Positions 47,552 through 57,485 of a stretch of DNA of 64,000 nucleotides are shown here, piece after piece. Below the pieces are notes generated by a model. That model saw nothing but the letters and a program-made list of their open reading frames with translations, did not search any database and was not told the DNA's origin. Source of the DNA: Mycobacterium sp. (GTDB lineage Bacteria; Actinomycetota; Actinomycetes; Mycobacteriales; Mycobacteriaceae); the NCBI GenBank assembly GCA_021732005.1, contig JAKFVT010000033.1, forward strand, positions 389,199-453,198, given 5' to 3'. A program made the translations under genes and the position numbers. Position 1 is the stretch's first letter. Every line of letters starts with the position of its first letter.

Positions 47552-48886
47552 TCAGAACAGTAATTGCGCCACGGTGTAGATGATCAAGCCGGCCAGCGAG
47601 CCGACGACGGTGCCATTGATACGGATGAATTGCAGGTCGCGTCCGACATGCAATTCGATGCGACGGCTGGCCTCGTCGGCGTCCCATCGCTCGATCGTGT
47701 CGGTGATGATCGTGGTGATCTCAGCCCCGTACTGGGCGACCAGATGCTGCGCCCCGCGCACGATCCAGTTGTCCACCTTGTCGCGCAGCTCGGCATCGTC
47801 GCGCAGCGACTCCCCGATTCGCATCACCGACTCGGTGACGCGGGTTCGCAGTGTGCTCGACGGGTCGTCGACACCCTCAAGTACCAAGCGTTTCAACGTC
47901 TTCCACGCCGTTTCGGCCGCACGCGCGACCTCGTCCCGTTCCATCAGCTGCTCTTTGACCGCCTCGGCGCGGGCGATCGTCACATCGTCGTTCTGCAGAT
48001 CGCTGGCGAACTCGAACAGGAATCGGTTGGCCGATTGCCGCAGTTCGTGATTCGGGTCGCGCCGCACCTTGTCGGTGAAATCCATGAGTTCGCGGTGGAT
48101 CCGGTCCCCCACCAGGTGGTCGACGAATCGCGGTGACCAGCTGGGTGAATCACGGGTGACCACGCGCTCGATCGTGTCGCCGGCATTGAGCGCCCACTCG
48201 AAGGCGCGGTCGCACAGCAGCTGTATCAAGGCTTCCTGGCGATTCTCCGCCAGCAGTTGCCCCAACACCCGGCCCACCGGTGGCCCCCACTGCGGTTCGG
48301 CGAGACGCCGGACGATGGTGCGGTCGATGACCTGCTGGATGTCGTCATCGTTGAGTAGTTCCACCACGACTCGCAACACGGTGCCCGCCTCGGTGGCCAC
48401 CCGCTCGGCATGCGACGGCTCGGATAGCCACTTGCCAAGGCGCCCAGCCACTTCGGCGTCGCGCAGCTTGGTTTCCACCACCGCGGGCGACAGGAAGTTC
48501 TCCCGCACGAAAGTGCCAAGGCCCTCGCCGAGCTGATCCTTCTTGCGCTTGATGATCGCGGTGTGCGGGATCTTGAGCCCAAGCGGGTGACGGAACAGCG
48601 CGGTGACGGCGAACCAATCGGCCAGCGCGCCGACCATCCCGGCCTCGGCGGCGGCACCGACGTACCCGATCCAGGCCGGGCCGCCCTGCGACTGGCCCCA
48701 GCGGCAGGCCAAGAAGATCACCGTGGCACCGATCAGGAAGCTCAGCGCCACGCCCTTCATCCGGCGCAGTGCACGTGCTCGTTGCGCGTCCGCCTCCGGG
48801 TCGGCTCCGGCGAACGATTCCGCAAGCGAGGTACCTGTGCGGACTGCCTCCGCGGGCAACCCCGGGAGGCGATGTTTGGCTGCCAC
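47552..48886 (-). CDS. DUF445 membrane protein (Rv0473-like)
   Basis: A 444-residue protein of the DUF445/YjiN family. Two N-terminal membrane segments (about 46-65 and 74-98) contain GGLADWFAV-like ALADWFAVTALFRHP. A long helical cytoplasmic region follows, and a last helix sits at the C-terminus (LAGLIIYTVAQLL). The GTG start abuts GGAGGA with almost no spacing, which is unusual; the next Met is at residue 43. Function unknown. Confidence 0.78.
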   Translation of the reverse strand: MAAKHRLPGLPAEAVRTGTSLAESFAGADPEADAQRARALRRMKGVALSFLIGATVIFLACRWGQSQGGPAWIGYVGAAAEAGMVGALADWFAVTALFRHPLGLKIPHTAIIKRKKDQLGEGLGTFVRENFLSPAVVETKLRDAEVAGRLGKWLSEPSHAERVATEAGTVLRVVVELLNDDDIQQVIDRTIVRRLAEPQWGPPVGRVLGQLLAENRQEALIQLLCDRAFEWALNAGDTIERVVTRDSPSWSPRFVDHLVGDRIHRELMDFTDKVRRDPNHELRQSANRFLFEFASDLQNDDVTIARAEAVKEQLMERDEVARAAETAWKTLKRLVLEGVDDPSSTLRTRVTESVMRIGESLRDDAELRDKVDNWIVRGAQHLVAQYGAEITTIITDTIERWDADEASRRIELHVGRDLQFIRINGTVVGSLAGLIIYTVAQLLF

Positions 48887-48946
48887 TCCTCCATCATCCG
48901 CTATCCCGCGACCCAGTTAATGTGACGCTGCCCTCGGATCAGACCG

Positions 48947-48952
48947 TAGAAT
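48947..48952 (+). promoter_or_regulatory. Predicted -10 box for the TetR gene
   Basis: TAGAAT, close to consensus, lies about 33 bases upstream of the GTG at 48985, with AGGGGA between. No clear -35 is seen. Confidence 0.35.
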
Positions 48953-48984
48953 CGTTGCGAACGAGGGGAACGGACTCCGCGATA

Positions 48985-49695
48985 GTGGCACAGAATATGA
49001 GCCATGGCCTGGACAGCAACCAGGCCAAGACCGACGGTCGCAAGCGACGCTGGCATCAGCACAAGGTCGAGCGCCGTACCGAATTGGTGGACGGCGCGCT
49101 AGAGGCCGTCCGCCAGCGCGGCCGCGACGTAAGCATGGACGAGATAGCTGCGGAAATCGGTGTGTCGAAGACCGTGCTCTACCGCTATTTCGTCGACAAG
49201 AACGACCTCACCACCGCGGTCATGATGCGCTTTGCGCAAACCACCCTCATCCCCAACATGGCCGCCGCCCTGTCGTCGAACATGGACGGTTTCGACCTCA
49301 CCCGCGAGATCATCCGGGTGTATGTGGATACCGTCGCGACCGAGCCCGCAACGTATCAATTCGTCATGGCGAACAGTTCCGCCAGCAAAACCAAAGTCAT
49401 CGCCGACTCGGAGCAAATCATCGCCAGGATGCTTGCGGTAGTGCTCCGCAGGCGCATGCAGCGGGCCGGGATGGACACCGGCGGCGTCGAGCCCTGGGCC
49501 TATCTGATCGTCGGCGGCGTGCAGTTGGCGACGCACTCGTGGATGTCGAACCCGCGGATGAGCAGCGACGAGTTGATCGACTACCTGACGATGCTGTGCT
49601 GGAACGCACTGTGCGGCATTGTCGAGGCGGGCGGATCGCTGGACCGGTTCAACTCCGGCCCGCACCCGTCGCCGGTGCTGCCGCCGCTCACTTGA
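48985..49695 (+). CDS. TetR-family transcriptional regulator (Rv0472c-like)
   Basis: A 236-residue regulator. The HTH region is VSMDEIAAEIGVSKTVLYRYF with the typical DKNDL that follows. The C-terminal ligand and dimer domain is helical (LTREIIRVYVDTVATEP, SDELIDYLTMLCW). The start is uncertain between GTG 48985 and ATG 48997. It converges with the metallopeptidase gene with an 8-base overlap. Ligand unknown. Confidence 0.82.
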   Translation: MAQNMSHGLDSNQAKTDGRKRRWHQHKVERRTELVDGALEAVRQRGRDVSMDEIAAEIGVSKTVLYRYFVDKNDLTTAVMMRFAQTTLIPNMAAALSSNMDGFDLTREIIRVYVDTVATEPATYQFVMANSSASKTKVIADSEQIIARMLAVVLRRRMQRAGMDTGGVEPWAYLIVGGVQLATHSWMSNPRMSSDELIDYLTMLCWNALCGIVEAGGSLDRFNSGPHPSPVLPPLT

Positions 49696-50602
49696 GATAC
49701 GGACCGAGCAAGGTATCCCACGAGCTGCTGAGCTTGGTGTACTCGTCCTCGCAGCCATCGGCGCGGTCCTGCGGCAGCGCGCCACTGCTCACCAGATCGG
49801 CGTTGCCCTTGGGATCGGCGCCGTAGACCCAACATTCGAGGTTGTACATCCGGGCCAGGTCCAGTGTGTGCACGTCGGCGAGCTGACCCTCATCGATCTC
49901 GCCGCCCCGCTGGTCGCTGTATCCCTTGAACTCCCGGGCGAAGTCCTTGACCGCCTGGACCGATTCCGGGTCGATCTTCCCGTCGGGGCCGGGAGCCAGC
50001 AGGATGTAGGCGGCCAGTTGGTCGGCGACGTCCTCTTCCCGCCCGGTCGCAGGCAGGTCGTAGATGTCGATCACCATGTGCCCGGTCTCGTGATAGAACG
50101 TCGCGATCTCGGAGTTGATCGCCGAGGCCTTAGGGTCAGGGTCACCGGCCTTGGTGTAGATGGTCAAGGCATCGGCGGCGTCTTCGTAGCAGATGGTGAC
50201 CGACTTGGCGTCGGGGCTCCAGTACGCGTTGGCGGTGCCGCACTGCTTGCCGATCAGGGGGATGTCGAACGGCAGCTTCAGCGACTCGTTGATGCCGTCG
50301 GCCAGATCCTCCAGCAGATGATCGTTCTTGATGAGGTCGCGGCCGGTCACCGCCTCCGGCGAGGTGGCGTCCTCATAGGTCGCCGTCATCTTGCCCGGCC
50401 AGTCCTTGTCGTCAGCCGAGGAGTCCGGCACGCCATTGTCGTTGACGTCCGGTTGTCCCGACGCCTGGGGAGATGCCTCCGCCGTCGACGGGGCCACCAC
50501 CGACTCCGACGTCGATCTGGCGGAGTTGTCGTGTCCACAACCGGCGACAGCAACCGCGAAAGCCAGCACCGCTGCACTGATCGAACAGGTTCGTGCCCGC
50601 AC
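49688..50602 (-). CDS. DUF4344-type exported metallopeptidase (lipoprotein)
   Basis: A 304-residue exported protein. The signal ends at lipobox VAGC (Cys22), followed by a disordered Ser/Pro linker to about residue 65. The zinc site HETGH (171-175) is followed by a downstream Glu in GREEDVADQLAAY, matching the DUF4344 putative metallopeptidase group. Paired Cys (near 121 and 138) may form a disulfide. The GTG at 50602 has a GGGGGG site four bases upstream. It lies where M. tuberculosis has Rv0471c. Confidence 0.78.
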   Translation of the reverse strand: MRARTCSISAAVLAFAVAVAGCGHDNSARSTSESVVAPSTAEASPQASGQPDVNDNGVPDSSADDKDWPGKMTATYEDATSPEAVTGRDLIKNDHLLEDLADGINESLKLPFDIPLIGKQCGTANAYWSPDAKSVTICYEDAADALTIYTKAGDPDPKASAINSEIATFYHETGHMVIDIYDLPATGREEDVADQLAAYILLAPGPDGKIDPESVQAVKDFAREFKGYSDQRGGEIDEGQLADVHTLDLARMYNLECWVYGADPKGNADLVSSGALPQDRADGCEDEYTKLSSSWDTLLGPYLK

Positions 50603-50799
50603 CAATCCCCCCGAGGTTCATCCGCACGTAAGCCCAATGATGTTAACTGCCCGGGCACGATATGGGACGCGCACGAGCGCAGGAGACCCAACCTCCCATG
50701 AAAGTGCCGCGAATCATGTAGAACAATCCTTCGGGGCTGCCCATGAGATATGTCTTCGGGCGGAATGGTTTCGCGTCATGAGGGTCTAGGGAGGCCGGG

Positions 50800-52161
50800 G
50801 TGGACAACGACAGCATCGCAAAGTTCCGTAAGCCGGCGGCGGTGATCGCCGCCGTCGCGATATCGACGTCGACGCTGTTTGCTGGTACCGCGGTCAGTGC
50901 GGCGGACCCGTTCGGCGACGACGACGGTGGTGGCAGCAGCTACAGCGGCGGTGACGACGGCGGCAGCGCACCCGAGGCCCCGTCCGGCGGGGGCGTCGAG
51001 GAGCCCTCGGACGGTGGGATGCATCAGGAACCGGGCGGCGCCGAGCCGCCCGCCGGAGCTCCTCACGACGAGCCGGGCGGCATAGACATGCCGGGCGGTG
51101 GAATGCACGACGAACCCGGCGGTGCCGAACCGCCCGCCGGCGCCACGCATGACGAACCGGGCGGCGCACCCTCGGAGCCAGGCGGTGGCGAAGCCCCCGG
51201 CGTCAGCGGGACCAACGAGACGCCCGGCACCCAGGCACCTCCGCCCAGCGGCGGCGCGCAAGAACCCACGAACGCCGACGGACTGGCCGAACCGGCAGAG
51301 CCGCAGGTATCCCAGGAAGACGTCAGCACGGCGCTCGCCTCAGAGGTCGAGACCACCACGTCCACCGAGGTGACGTCCGAGGAGGTCACCACCTACCAGG
51401 AGTCGGTCTCGTCGACGGTGAGCACCTCGACCATGACCACCGGCATGACCCTGAGTAGCCAGGTGACACTGTGGAATTCGAGCTGGATCAGTTACGACCG
51501 CTTCTACCGTCCGGTGTTCACCAACCCCTACCGCACGCCGCTGAGCGTGCTGTACGACTACGGCGGCCGTACCCAGGTCTTCACGGTGCCCCCGTTGCAG
51601 CGGGCCGCGCTGAACGTGCCCAACACCGGCACCTACAACTTCACCGCGATGACGCGTCCGGCGTCCGGACCGGCCACCAACCTGTCCGTGGGCAGCTTCT
51701 CGGGTGGCGGCTACCAGCCGGCTCCGGGCCAGGCGCCACCGCAGAAGCCGGCTCCGGTGAACACCCAGAAGAACGTGCTGGTTCAGGTCAAGTTCGACCG
51801 GGGACAGTCCGAACCATTCCGGGTGACGTCGCTCACCGACCTCGGCAAGGATCCGGCCGTCAACAACACCACCAAGGTGCTGCTCGACGAGGAGGTCCCG
51901 GCCTGGGGCGAGTGGTCGAAGACCGACAAGGGCGAAGCGTTGTTCGTCATCAACCAGACGCAGCTGCTGCCCGGCATCCAGCGTCCGGCCCAGGAGCCGC
52001 TGCCCGGCTACAACGTGAAGCTGACCGCCGCCTCCCAGTCGACCTCGTGGATCGACAAGAACCGGACCGTCCTGATCAGCGTGGCCGTCGCGGCCGGCGT
52101 CCTCGCACTGGCCGTGGTCGGGTTCATGGTCGTTTCGCGGCGCCGCGGCACAGGCGGGTGA
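50800..52161 (+). CDS. Surface-anchored protein with Gly/Pro/Glu repeats
   Basis: A 453-residue exported protein. A signal peptide (about 1-35, ending VSAADP) leads to an acidic Gly/Ser region and imperfect tandem repeats built on HDEPGG and AEPPAGA (residues about 72-130). A Thr/Ser-rich stretch and a beta-rich domain (about 225-400) follow. A C-terminal membrane helix (about 423-446) ends in RRRG, a sorting-type anchor without LPxTG. GGGAGG precedes the GTG start. The repeats may span the cell wall and vary in number between strains. I recognise no family. Confidence 0.7.
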   Translation: MDNDSIAKFRKPAAVIAAVAISTSTLFAGTAVSAADPFGDDDGGGSSYSGGDDGGSAPEAPSGGGVEEPSDGGMHQEPGGAEPPAGAPHDEPGGIDMPGGGMHDEPGGAEPPAGATHDEPGGAPSEPGGGEAPGVSGTNETPGTQAPPPSGGAQEPTNADGLAEPAEPQVSQEDVSTALASEVETTTSTEVTSEEVTTYQESVSSTVSTSTMTTGMTLSSQVTLWNSSWISYDRFYRPVFTNPYRTPLSVLYDYGGRTQVFTVPPLQRAALNVPNTGTYNFTAMTRPASGPATNLSVGSFSGGGYQPAPGQAPPQKPAPVNTQKNVLVQVKFDRGQSEPFRVTSLTDLGKDPAVNNTTKVLLDEEVPAWGEWSKTDKGEALFVINQTQLLPGIQRPAQEPLPGYNVKLTAASQSTSWIDKNRTVLISVAVAAGVLALAVVGFMVVSRRRGTGG

Positions 52162-52183
52162 TTGCGGGTTAGTCTCGTCGGCT

Positions 52184-53041
52184 ATGAGTGATCTGCCGTC
52201 GCAATGGACCCATGAGCCGCGCAAGGTCCTGCGGTTCAGTCCGGGTGACAAGGTGGCCGACATCGACACCGATTCCACCCCGGGCTACTCCGACGGCAAG
52301 GACGGGTCGGAGGAGTTGCAGGACGAACGCAACGAGCGGTTCGCCGGCCTGCAGGAGATGCTCTACGCCAACGGCCGCGCCGGCGACAACCGTTCACTGC
52401 TGCTCGTCCTGCAGGGCATGGACACCGCAGGCAAGGGCGGCACCGTGAAACACGTTGTCGGAGCGGGTAATCCGCAGGGCATCCACTACACGAGCTTCGG
52501 CGTGCCGACCGAGGAGGAACGCGCCCACCACTACCTGTGGCGCGTTCGCAAAGCGCTGCCCGCAGCAGGCGACATCGGGGTGTTCGACCGGTCCCACTAC
52601 GAGGACGTCCTGGTTGTGCGGGTGCACGAGCTGGTTCCGCGCGACGTCTGGGAGCCGCGCTACGACGAGATCAACGCGTTCGAGAAAGAGCTCGTCGACT
52701 CCGGGACCACGCTCGTCAAATGCGCGATGTTCGTCTCCCTCGACGAGCAGAAGAGGCGGCTCTCCGAACGTCTCGAACGTCCGGACAAGTACTGGAAGTA
52801 CAACCCCGGCGATGTCGCCGAGCGCAAGCTGTGGCCGGCGTATCAAGAGGCCTACCAGGCAATGCTGGACCGGACCTCGACCGACTACGCGCCGTGGTTC
52901 GTCATCCCCTGTGACAAGAAGTGGTATTCCCGGCTGGCCATCAACGAGCTGTTGATCGAGGCGCTCAAAGGAATGAAGCTGGAGTGGCCACCGGCCGACT
53001 TCGACGTCGAGGCGGAGAAGAAGAAGCTGGCGGAGGCCTGA
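52184..53041 (+). CDS. Polyphosphate kinase 2 family protein
   Basis: A 285-residue PPK2. The Walker A loop is GMDTAGKGG (78-86), the Walker B/lid region is FDRSHYEDVL (134-143), and SRLAINELL is the C-terminal helix. PPK2 enzymes move phosphate between polyphosphate and nucleotides, most often making GTP or ATP. It is 22 bases downstream of the anchored protein and may share its transcript. A Ppx-type phosphatase at 15100 gives the window both directions of polyphosphate metabolism. Confidence 0.9.
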   Translation: MSDLPSQWTHEPRKVLRFSPGDKVADIDTDSTPGYSDGKDGSEELQDERNERFAGLQEMLYANGRAGDNRSLLLVLQGMDTAGKGGTVKHVVGAGNPQGIHYTSFGVPTEEERAHHYLWRVRKALPAAGDIGVFDRSHYEDVLVVRVHELVPRDVWEPRYDEINAFEKELVDSGTTLVKCAMFVSLDEQKRRLSERLERPDKYWKYNPGDVAERKLWPAYQEAYQAMLDRTSTDYAPWFVIPCDKKWYSRLAINELLIEALKGMKLEWPPADFDVEAEKKKLAEA

Positions 53042-53047
53042 GGGCTC

Positions 53048-53929
<882 letters not shown>

Positions 53930-54058
53930 CTACCTCCAACGCATTGTGTGCACGGTCGGTTGCCGCGAAATGCAATGTTGCTGCGCGGCCCCCGGCCAAA
54001 CCCAGGAGCCTAGCCAATCAACGGAGGAAATGCACAAGCGGCGGGCGCGGCGGCGCGC

Positions 54059-54913
54059 TCAGTAGGTGTAGAACCCCTGGCCGGATTTCTTGCCCAGCTG
54101 TCCTGCCTCGACCATGCGCAGCAGCAGCGGCGGCGGCGCGTAGTGCGCGTCCTTCAGCTCGTCGTACATCGAGTCGGCGATGAGCTTCATGGTGTCCAGG
54201 CCGATCAGGTCCGAAAGACGCAGCGGCCCCATCGGGTGTGACAGGCCCGCGACGATTGCCGTGTCGACGTCCTCGATGGTGGCCACGCCGGCCTCGACCA
54301 TGCGAATGGCGGACAGCAGGTAGGGCACCAGCAGGGCGTTGACGACGAACCCGGAGCGGTCGCCGCAGCGCACCACCTTCTTGCCGAGCACCTCACCGGC
54401 GAACTGCTCCACCCTGGCGATGGCGTCCTCGGAGGTGACCAGTGTGTTGACCAGTTCGACGAGCGGCAGCACCGGCACCGGGTTGAAGAAGTGCAAGCCG
54501 AGCACCCGGCTCGGATTCTTGGTCGCCGCAGCGATTTTCATGATCGGGATGCTCGAGGTGTTGGACGCGAGCACGGCGTCGGGGTCGGTGATGAGCTCGT
54601 CCAGTTGGGCGAAGATCTTGCCCTTGACCGCCTCGTCTTCGACAACGGCCTCGATCACCAGCTGACGATCGGACAGATCGGCGAGATCGGTGGTGAACGT
54701 CAGTCGGGCGAGTGTCGCGTCGCGATCGGCTTCCGAGAGCTTGCCCTTGCTCGTCGCGCGTTCCAGCGAGGAGGTGACGCGGTCGCGTCCGGAGTTGATC
54801 AGTGCGTCGGTCGGCTCGTAGACGACGACGTTCGCGCCGGCCTTGGCCGACACCTCGACGATGCCCGAGCCCATCTGCCCGGCTCCGACCACACCTACTC
54901 GTTCAATGCTCAC
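54059..54913 (-). CDS. fadB2: 3-hydroxybutyryl-CoA dehydrogenase
   Basis: A 284-residue NAD(P)-dependent dehydrogenase: VGVVGAGQMGSGI (5-17), the catalytic LHFFNPVPVLPLVELV His, and a C-terminal domain with GFVVNALLVPYL and DLIGLDTMKLI. It interconverts acetoacetyl-CoA and 3-hydroxybutyryl-CoA. Start is a GTG. It lies downstream of aceA, separated by a hairpin, and is linked to acetyl-CoA metabolism. Confidence 0.92.
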   Translation of the reverse strand: MSIERVGVVGAGQMGSGIVEVSAKAGANVVVYEPTDALINSGRDRVTSSLERATSKGKLSEADRDATLARLTFTTDLADLSDRQLVIEAVVEDEAVKGKIFAQLDELITDPDAVLASNTSSIPIMKIAAATKNPSRVLGLHFFNPVPVLPLVELVNTLVTSEDAIARVEQFAGEVLGKKVVRCGDRSGFVVNALLVPYLLSAIRMVEAGVATIEDVDTAIVAGLSHPMGPLRLSDLIGLDTMKLIADSMYDELKDAHYAPPPLLLRMVEAGQLGKKSGQGFYTY

Positions 54914-54929
54914 TTCATCTCCTCACGCA

Positions 54930-54962
54930 TCAGGCCCCGCCCAATATAAGGACGGGGCCTGA
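54930..54962 (-). terminator. Hairpin downstream of aceA
   Basis: A perfect 10-base stem, TCAGGCCCCG and CGGGGCCTGA, with a 13-base loop, 25 bases past the aceA stop and before fadB2. It lacks a U-tract but is the clearest terminator-type hairpin in the window. Confidence 0.65.
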
Positions 54963-54986
54963 TGGCAGTTACTACGGCCTACGGAC

Positions 54987-56279
54987 TTAGTGGAACTGAC
55001 CCTCTTCGGTCGAGCCGCTCAGCGCGGTGGTCGAGCTGGTCGGGTCCACGGTGGTGGCGATCCGGTCGAAGTAACCGGCGCCGACCTCACGCTGGTGCTT
55101 GGTGGCGGTGTAGCCGCGCTCCTCGGCGTCGAACTCGCGCTCCTGCAGCTCGACGTAGGCGCTCATCTGGTTGCGGGCGTAGCCGTAGGCCAGATCGAAC
55201 ATCGAGTAGTTCAGGGCGTGGAAGCCGGCCAGCGTGATGAACTGGAACTTGAAGCCCATCGCGCCGAGCTCCTTCTGGAACTTCGCGATCGTCGCGTCGT
55301 CCAGGTGCTTGCGCCAGTTGAACGACGGCGAGCAGTTGTAGGCCAGCATCTGGTCCGGGAACTCGCTCTTGACGCCCTCGGCGAACTTGGCTGCCAGCTC
55401 CAGGTCCGGGGTGCCGGTCTCCATCCAGATCAGGTCGGAGTACGGCGCGTAGGCCTTGGCGCGGGCGATGCAGGGCTCGAGGCCGTTCTTCACCCGGTAG
55501 AAGCCTTCGGCGGTGCGCTCACCGGTGACGAACGGCTTGTCGCGGTCGTCGACATCGGAGGTGATCAGCGTGGCGGCCTCGGCATCGGTGCGAGCGATGA
55601 CGACGGTGGGGACGTCGGCGACGTCGGCCGCCAGGCGGGCCGAGGTCAGGGTGCGGATGTGCTGCTGGGTCGGGATCAGCACCTTGCCACCGAGGTGGCC
55701 GCACTTCTTCTCCGAGGCCAGCTGGTCCTCCCAGTGCGAACCGGCGACACCGGCGGCGATCATCGCCTTCTGCAGCTCGTAGACGTTCAGCGCGCCACCG
55801 AAGCCGGCCTCGCCGTCGGCAACGATCGGGGCGAGCCAGTTCTCGATCGAGGTGTCACCCTCGACCTTGGCGATCTCGTCGGCACGCATGAGCGCGTTGT
55901 TGATGCGGCGCACGACCTGCGGCACCGAGTTGGCCGGGTAGAGGCTCTGGTCGGGGTAGGTGTGGCCGGACAGGTTCGCGTCACCGGCGACCTGCCAACC
56001 CGACAGGTAGATGGCCTTCAGGCCGGCGCGGACCTGCTGGACGGCCATATTGCCGGTCAGGGCGCCCAGCGCGTTGACGAACTCCATGTCGTGCAGCTGG
56101 TTCCACAGCACCTCGGCGCCGCGGCGGGCCAGGGTGGCCTCTTCGACGACGCTGCCCTGCAGCGCGACGACGTCGGCCGGGGTGTAGGTACGGGTGATCC
56201 CTTTCCAGCGGGGATTGGTGTCCCAGTCCTTCTGGATTTCTTCTGGGCTCTTCGGCTGGCCAACGTTGGACAGTGTCAT
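54987..56279 (-). CDS. aceA: Isocitrate lyase
   Basis: The first glyoxylate-shunt enzyme, splitting isocitrate to succinate and glyoxylate; in mycobacteria it also serves the methylcitrate cycle. The 430-residue protein matches the short Icl1 type, with the active site KKCGH (191-195), [14 protein letters not shown], and [12 protein letters not shown]. The ATG at 56279 follows AAGGAG. RamB, the likely regulator, is encoded 1.2 kb away. Confidence 0.96.
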   Translation of the reverse strand: MTLSNVGQPKSPEEIQKDWDTNPRWKGITRTYTPADVVALQGSVVEEATLARRGAEVLWNQLHDMEFVNALGALTGNMAVQQVRAGLKAIYLSGWQVAGDANLSGHTYPDQSLYPANSVPQVVRRINNALMRADEIAKVEGDTSIENWLAPIVADGEAGFGGALNVYELQKAMIAAGVAGSHWEDQLASEKKCGHLGGKVLIPTQQHIRTLTSARLAADVADVPTVVIARTDAEAATLITSDVDDRDKPFVTGERTAEGFYRVKNGLEPCIARAKAYAPYSDLIWMETGTPDLELAAKFAEGVKSEFPDQMLAYNCSPSFNWRKHLDDATIAKFQKELGAMGFKFQFITLAGFHALNYSMFDLAYGYARNQMSAYVELQEREFDAEERGYTATKHQREVGAGYFDRIATTVDPTSSTTALSGSTEEGQFH

Positions 56280-56442
56280 GGGCGCCTGCGCTCCTTCTCT
56301 CGATCGACTGGCCACCTTGACGGGCACTTGAGTTGTTAACGTCAATGCAGCGTGGCTGGTGTGCTGAGTCGAGCATGCCTCGCACCATTAGCGCAGTTCA
56401 AGCCATTAAGAGTGCCAATTTTCGCCAACCCGAGTGGTAACC

Positions 56443-56459
56443 CTGCGAAGGTTGCGAAG
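56443..56459. promoter_or_regulatory. Direct repeat upstream of aceA, possible RamB site
   Basis: CTGCGAAG followed after one base by TTGCGAAG, about 165-180 bases upstream of the aceA ATG. The same TGCGAAG/CTTCGCA word forms a palindrome in the ramB promoter, which suggests a common regulator. Confidence 0.45.
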
Positions 56460-56547
56460 ACACCCGACAGCTGAACCGGTTCAGAAGTTACCGTCCAGTA
56501 GTAGATTCTCGCAGGTCAGTACGCCCGTACTGTTAAACCGGCTGTGG

Positions 56548-57363
56548 TCAGAGCGCGAAGATCGACGCGATGGCTTTGACCTCTTCGCCGACGACGTATG
56601 TGAGCGTTCTAACAGTGCGATCCGCGAGCTCCGGGCCGAACTTGTCGGTGGAGCCCGGCGGATACACGTGCAGCAAGATCTCGAGCTTGTCGCCGAAGGC
56701 GACCGGCGCATCGTGTTCGATGGTGACCCGCAGCGGCGCTTCGAACAGCTCCGGCTGCGGCGCCAGGAACTCCTCGACGACCTTCCAGTACACCGAGTTG
56801 TTGACGTGGTCGAAGAGATCGATGTCGCTGACCCGGATGGGGAAAGCGCGGATCTCGTTGGCGTCGTGCCGGGAGCCGGCATTCAGATAGGCCTTCCAGC
56901 GCAGCCGTTTCACATCGGTGGTGCGCTGCAGGCCGTCCAGGAAGTCGTCGGCGATCCGGGCCGGCCCCTGGGTTTCCCGGTTGATGTTGATCCAGAAGGC
57001 TTCCGATTCGATCAACCCACCCTTGCGCCCGTCTATGCGGACCCGCATCTCGCACCAGCGGTTCGAGGTCCCCGAGCACCAGCGCCGCAGCCGCAGCATC
57101 TCCGGGTATTCGATGGGTCGGATCAGGTCGACCATGGTGCGCCGGACAATCCACAGCGGATGCGTTTCCTCGTGGCCCATCTCGCGGAGCTGGTCCTGGC
57201 CGACATCCTGGATATGGCGGCAGGCGGCGTCCAGACGCAACCGGCCGACGCGGTCGATATCGCCCACGCGCAGCGGCCATTCGCGGTCGAAAACATCGGG
57301 ATGCGGATCAGGAACCGGCATCAACACCTTCGCCAAGCCGGTGTTGGTGGTGCTGCTGGTCAT
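56548..57363 (-). CDS. Acyl-ACP thioesterase-like protein (Rv0466-like)
   Basis: A 271-residue double hot-dog thioesterase of the FatA/acyl-ACP type. The first half has GDIDRVGRLRLDAACRHIQD and WIVRRTMVDLIRPIEYPE, the second VSDIDLFDHVNNSVYWKVVEE, which holds the Asn/His active site. It may release fatty acids from ACP or CoA. The ATG at 57363 matches family length. It is divergent from ramB, with the aceA upstream region at its 3' end. Confidence 0.83.
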   Translation of the reverse strand: MTSSTTNTGLAKVLMPVPDPHPDVFDREWPLRVGDIDRVGRLRLDAACRHIQDVGQDQLREMGHEETHPLWIVRRTMVDLIRPIEYPEMLRLRRWCSGTSNRWCEMRVRIDGRKGGLIESEAFWININRETQGPARIADDFLDGLQRTTDVKRLRWKAYLNAGSRHDANEIRAFPIRVSDIDLFDHVNNSVYWKVVEEFLAPQPELFEAPLRVTIEHDAPVAFGDKLEILLHVYPPGSTDKFGPELADRTVRTLTYVVGEEVKAIASIFAL

Positions 57364-57419
57364 CTGGTCTGCGTCCTCTCCCATCCCGTCCCAGCGCGAT
57401 CATGCCAAAGGCCTTCCCG

Positions 57420-57445
57420 GTTGCCAACCAGCCTGCGTTGGCAAC
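57420..57445. promoter_or_regulatory. Palindrome 1 upstream of ramB
   Basis: A perfect inverted repeat, GTTGCCAAC and GTTGGCAAC, with an 8-base spacer, in the divergent region between the thioesterase and ramB. The TTGCCAA/TTGGCAA arms resemble corynebacterial RamB sites, which contain TTTGCAAA. Confidence 0.55.
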
Positions 57446-57446
57446 G

Positions 57447-57466
57447 CTGCGAAGCCCTCTTCGCAG
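57447..57466. promoter_or_regulatory. Palindrome 2 over the ramB -35 region
   Basis: A perfect inverted repeat, CTGCGAAG and CTTCGCAG, with a 4-base spacer. It covers the expected -35 position of the ramB promoter and fits an autorepression site. Confidence 0.55.
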
Positions 57467-57473
57467 GCGTGAG

Positions 57474-57479
57474 TAGGCT
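57474..57479 (+). promoter_or_regulatory. Predicted ramB -10 box
   Basis: TAGGCT ends six bases before the ramB GTG, which is exact leaderless spacing. Confidence 0.5.
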
Positions 57480-57485
57480 GGGCGC

